From Bacteroidales bacterium (GTDB lineage: Bacteria; Bacteroidota; Bacteroidia; Bacteroidales; JAADGE01): 5,960 nt of DNA. Of this stretch, positions 5,093 through 5,960 are shown piece after piece (the first letter of the stretch is position 1; every line of letters starts with the position of its first letter). The position numbers were made by a program, and so were the translations under genes. The DNA lies in assembly GCA_026987795.1 (NCBI GenBank), contig JALSMF010000316.1, positions 1 to 5,960 of the forward strand, written 5' to 3'. The notes beneath the pieces were generated by a model. That model was not told where the DNA came from, made no database searches, and was given only the letters and a program-made list of their open reading frames with translations.

Positions 5093-5960
5093 ATGAATTT
5101 ACACGAATATCAAGGTAAAGAACTTCTGAAAAGTTTCGGAGTAAGAATTCAGGAAGGTATTGTTGCAAATACTCCCGATGAAGCTGTAGAAGCCGCAAAA
5201 AAACTACAAGAACAAACAGGAACAGATTGGTGGGTTGTTAAAGCTCAAATACACGCCGGAGGAAGAGGAAAAGGCGGCGGCGTAAAACTTGCAAAATCAT
5301 TAGACGAAGTAAAAGAACTTGCCGGAAAGATAATAGGCATGCAATTGGTAACACACCAAACCGGCCCTGAAGGCAAAAAAGTAAATAAAGTTTTAATTGC
5401 TCAGGATGTATACTATCCCGGAGAGTCGGAACCTGATGAATTTTATATGAGTGTATTACTTAACAGAGCAAGCGGGCGAAATACTGTTATGTATTCTACC
5501 GAAGGCGGTATGGATATTGAAACCGTTGCCGAAAAAACTCCGCACCTTATTCATAAAGAAGAAATTGACCCGAAAACCGGTCTTTTACCTTTTCAGGCAC
5601 GTAAAATTGCTTTTAATCTCGGATTAGAAGGAAATGCGTTTAAAGAAATGACAAGATTTGTTACCTCATTATATAAAGCATACGAAGCATCCGACGCCTC
5701 ATTATTTGAAATAAATCCTGTTCTTAAAACATCAGATAATAAAATATTAGCTGTTGACTCAAAAGTAAATATTGACGATAATGCCCTTTTTCGCCATAAA
5801 GATTTAGCAGAAATGAGAGATTTAACGGAAGAAGATCCTGCAGAAGTTGAGGCGGGAAAATACAATTTGAATTTTATTAAACTTGACGGGAATGTAGGTT
5901 GTATGGTAAACGGTGCAGGACTTGCAATGGCAACTATGGATATTATAAAAATGTCCGGCG
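5093..5960 (+). CDS. sucC: Succinyl-CoA synthetase (ADP/GDP-forming) beta subunit, N-terminal 289 residues
   Basis: The frame is open from ATG 5093 to the right edge, covering 289 of an expected roughly 390-400 residues (E. coli SucC is 388). SucC pairs with SucD to interconvert succinyl-CoA plus NDP and phosphate with succinate, CoA and NTP in the TCA cycle, in the cytoplasm. MNLHEYQGKELL (1-12) is the standard N-terminus of the ATP-grasp domain, and VVKAQIHAGGRGKGGGVK (48-65) is the nucleotide-binding glycine loop. STEGGMDIE (135-143) and TPHLIHKEEIDP (149-160) are conserved. EINP (206-209) with Asn208 and Asp222 supply the magnesium ligands (Asn199 and Asp213 in E. coli). ALFRHKD (231-237) and LDGNVGCMVNGAGLAMATMD (264-283) lead into the ligase domain, whose remainder and the catalytic-loop contacts lie beyond the window. 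sucD is expected downstream but not seen. The leader is A-rich with no Shine-Dalgarno sequence. Confidence 0.97.
   Translation, partial: MNLHEYQGKELLKSFGVRIQEGIVANTPDEAVEAAKKLQEQTGTDWWVVKAQIHAGGRGKGGGVKLAKSLDEVKELAGKIIGMQLVTHQTGPEGKKVNKVLIAQDVYYPGESEPDEFYMSVLLNRASGRNTVMYSTEGGMDIETVAEKTPHLIHKEEIDPKTGLLPFQARKIAFNLGLEGNAFKEMTRFVTSLYKAYEASDASLFEINPVLKTSDNKILAVDSKVNIDDNALFRHKDLAEMRDLTEEDPAEVEAGKYNLNFIKLDGNVGCMVNGAGLAMATMDIIKMSG

Noticed and set aside
5593..5865. Minus-strand open frame of 90 codons
   Set aside because: It is antisense to sucC, which is conserved throughout this stretch; the Ser/Ala-rich translation matches nothing.

Overview
The window looks like ordinary chromosome from an AT-rich member of the Bacteroidota. 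The evidence is: start codons preceded by A/T-rich leaders with no Shine-Dalgarno sequence; two good matches to the Bacteroidota promoter -7 box (TAnnTTTG); a lipoprotein signal with a Bacteroidota-style ending; and proteins (SpoU methyltransferase, SucC, long LOG protein) that read like Bacteroidota versions. The genus cannot be told from this sequence.

Layout. 1-1629, minus strand: a KAS III (FabH-type) gene followed after 49 bp by a long LOG-family nucleotide-binding protein that runs off the left edge. 1630-1841: AT-rich divergent intergenic region with a promoter firing rightward. 1842-3024, plus strand: a small OB-fold-like lipoprotein, a strong hairpin terminator bracketed by a 13-bp direct repeat, then a three-helix PepSY-associated membrane protein. 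3032-4958, minus strand: a SpoU RNA methyltransferase followed after 22 bp by a MurC-like Mur ligase that converges on the PepSY gene with only 7 bp between stop codons. 4959-5092: divergent intergenic region with a promoter for sucC. 5093-5960, plus strand: the first 289 codons of sucC, cut by the right edge. No gene-free stretch exceeds about 212 bp. No RNA gene, mobile element or CRISPR array was seen.

How the genes relate. Most are housekeeping: fatty-acid synthesis initiation or a related acyl condensation (KAS III), RNA 2'-O-methylation, and the TCA cycle (SucC). The lipoprotein/PepSY pair probably forms a small envelope module of unknown function. The Mur ligase has all the ligase signatures but an atypical P-loop (GTSGKST instead of GTHGKTT), so it is probably a MurC paralogue and not the main cell-wall enzyme.

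I found no clear new defence, mobile or regulatory system. The best leads are the MurC-like paralogue, the HxCxH-bearing lipoprotein with its PepSY partner, and the repeat-flanked hairpin that separates those two genes.
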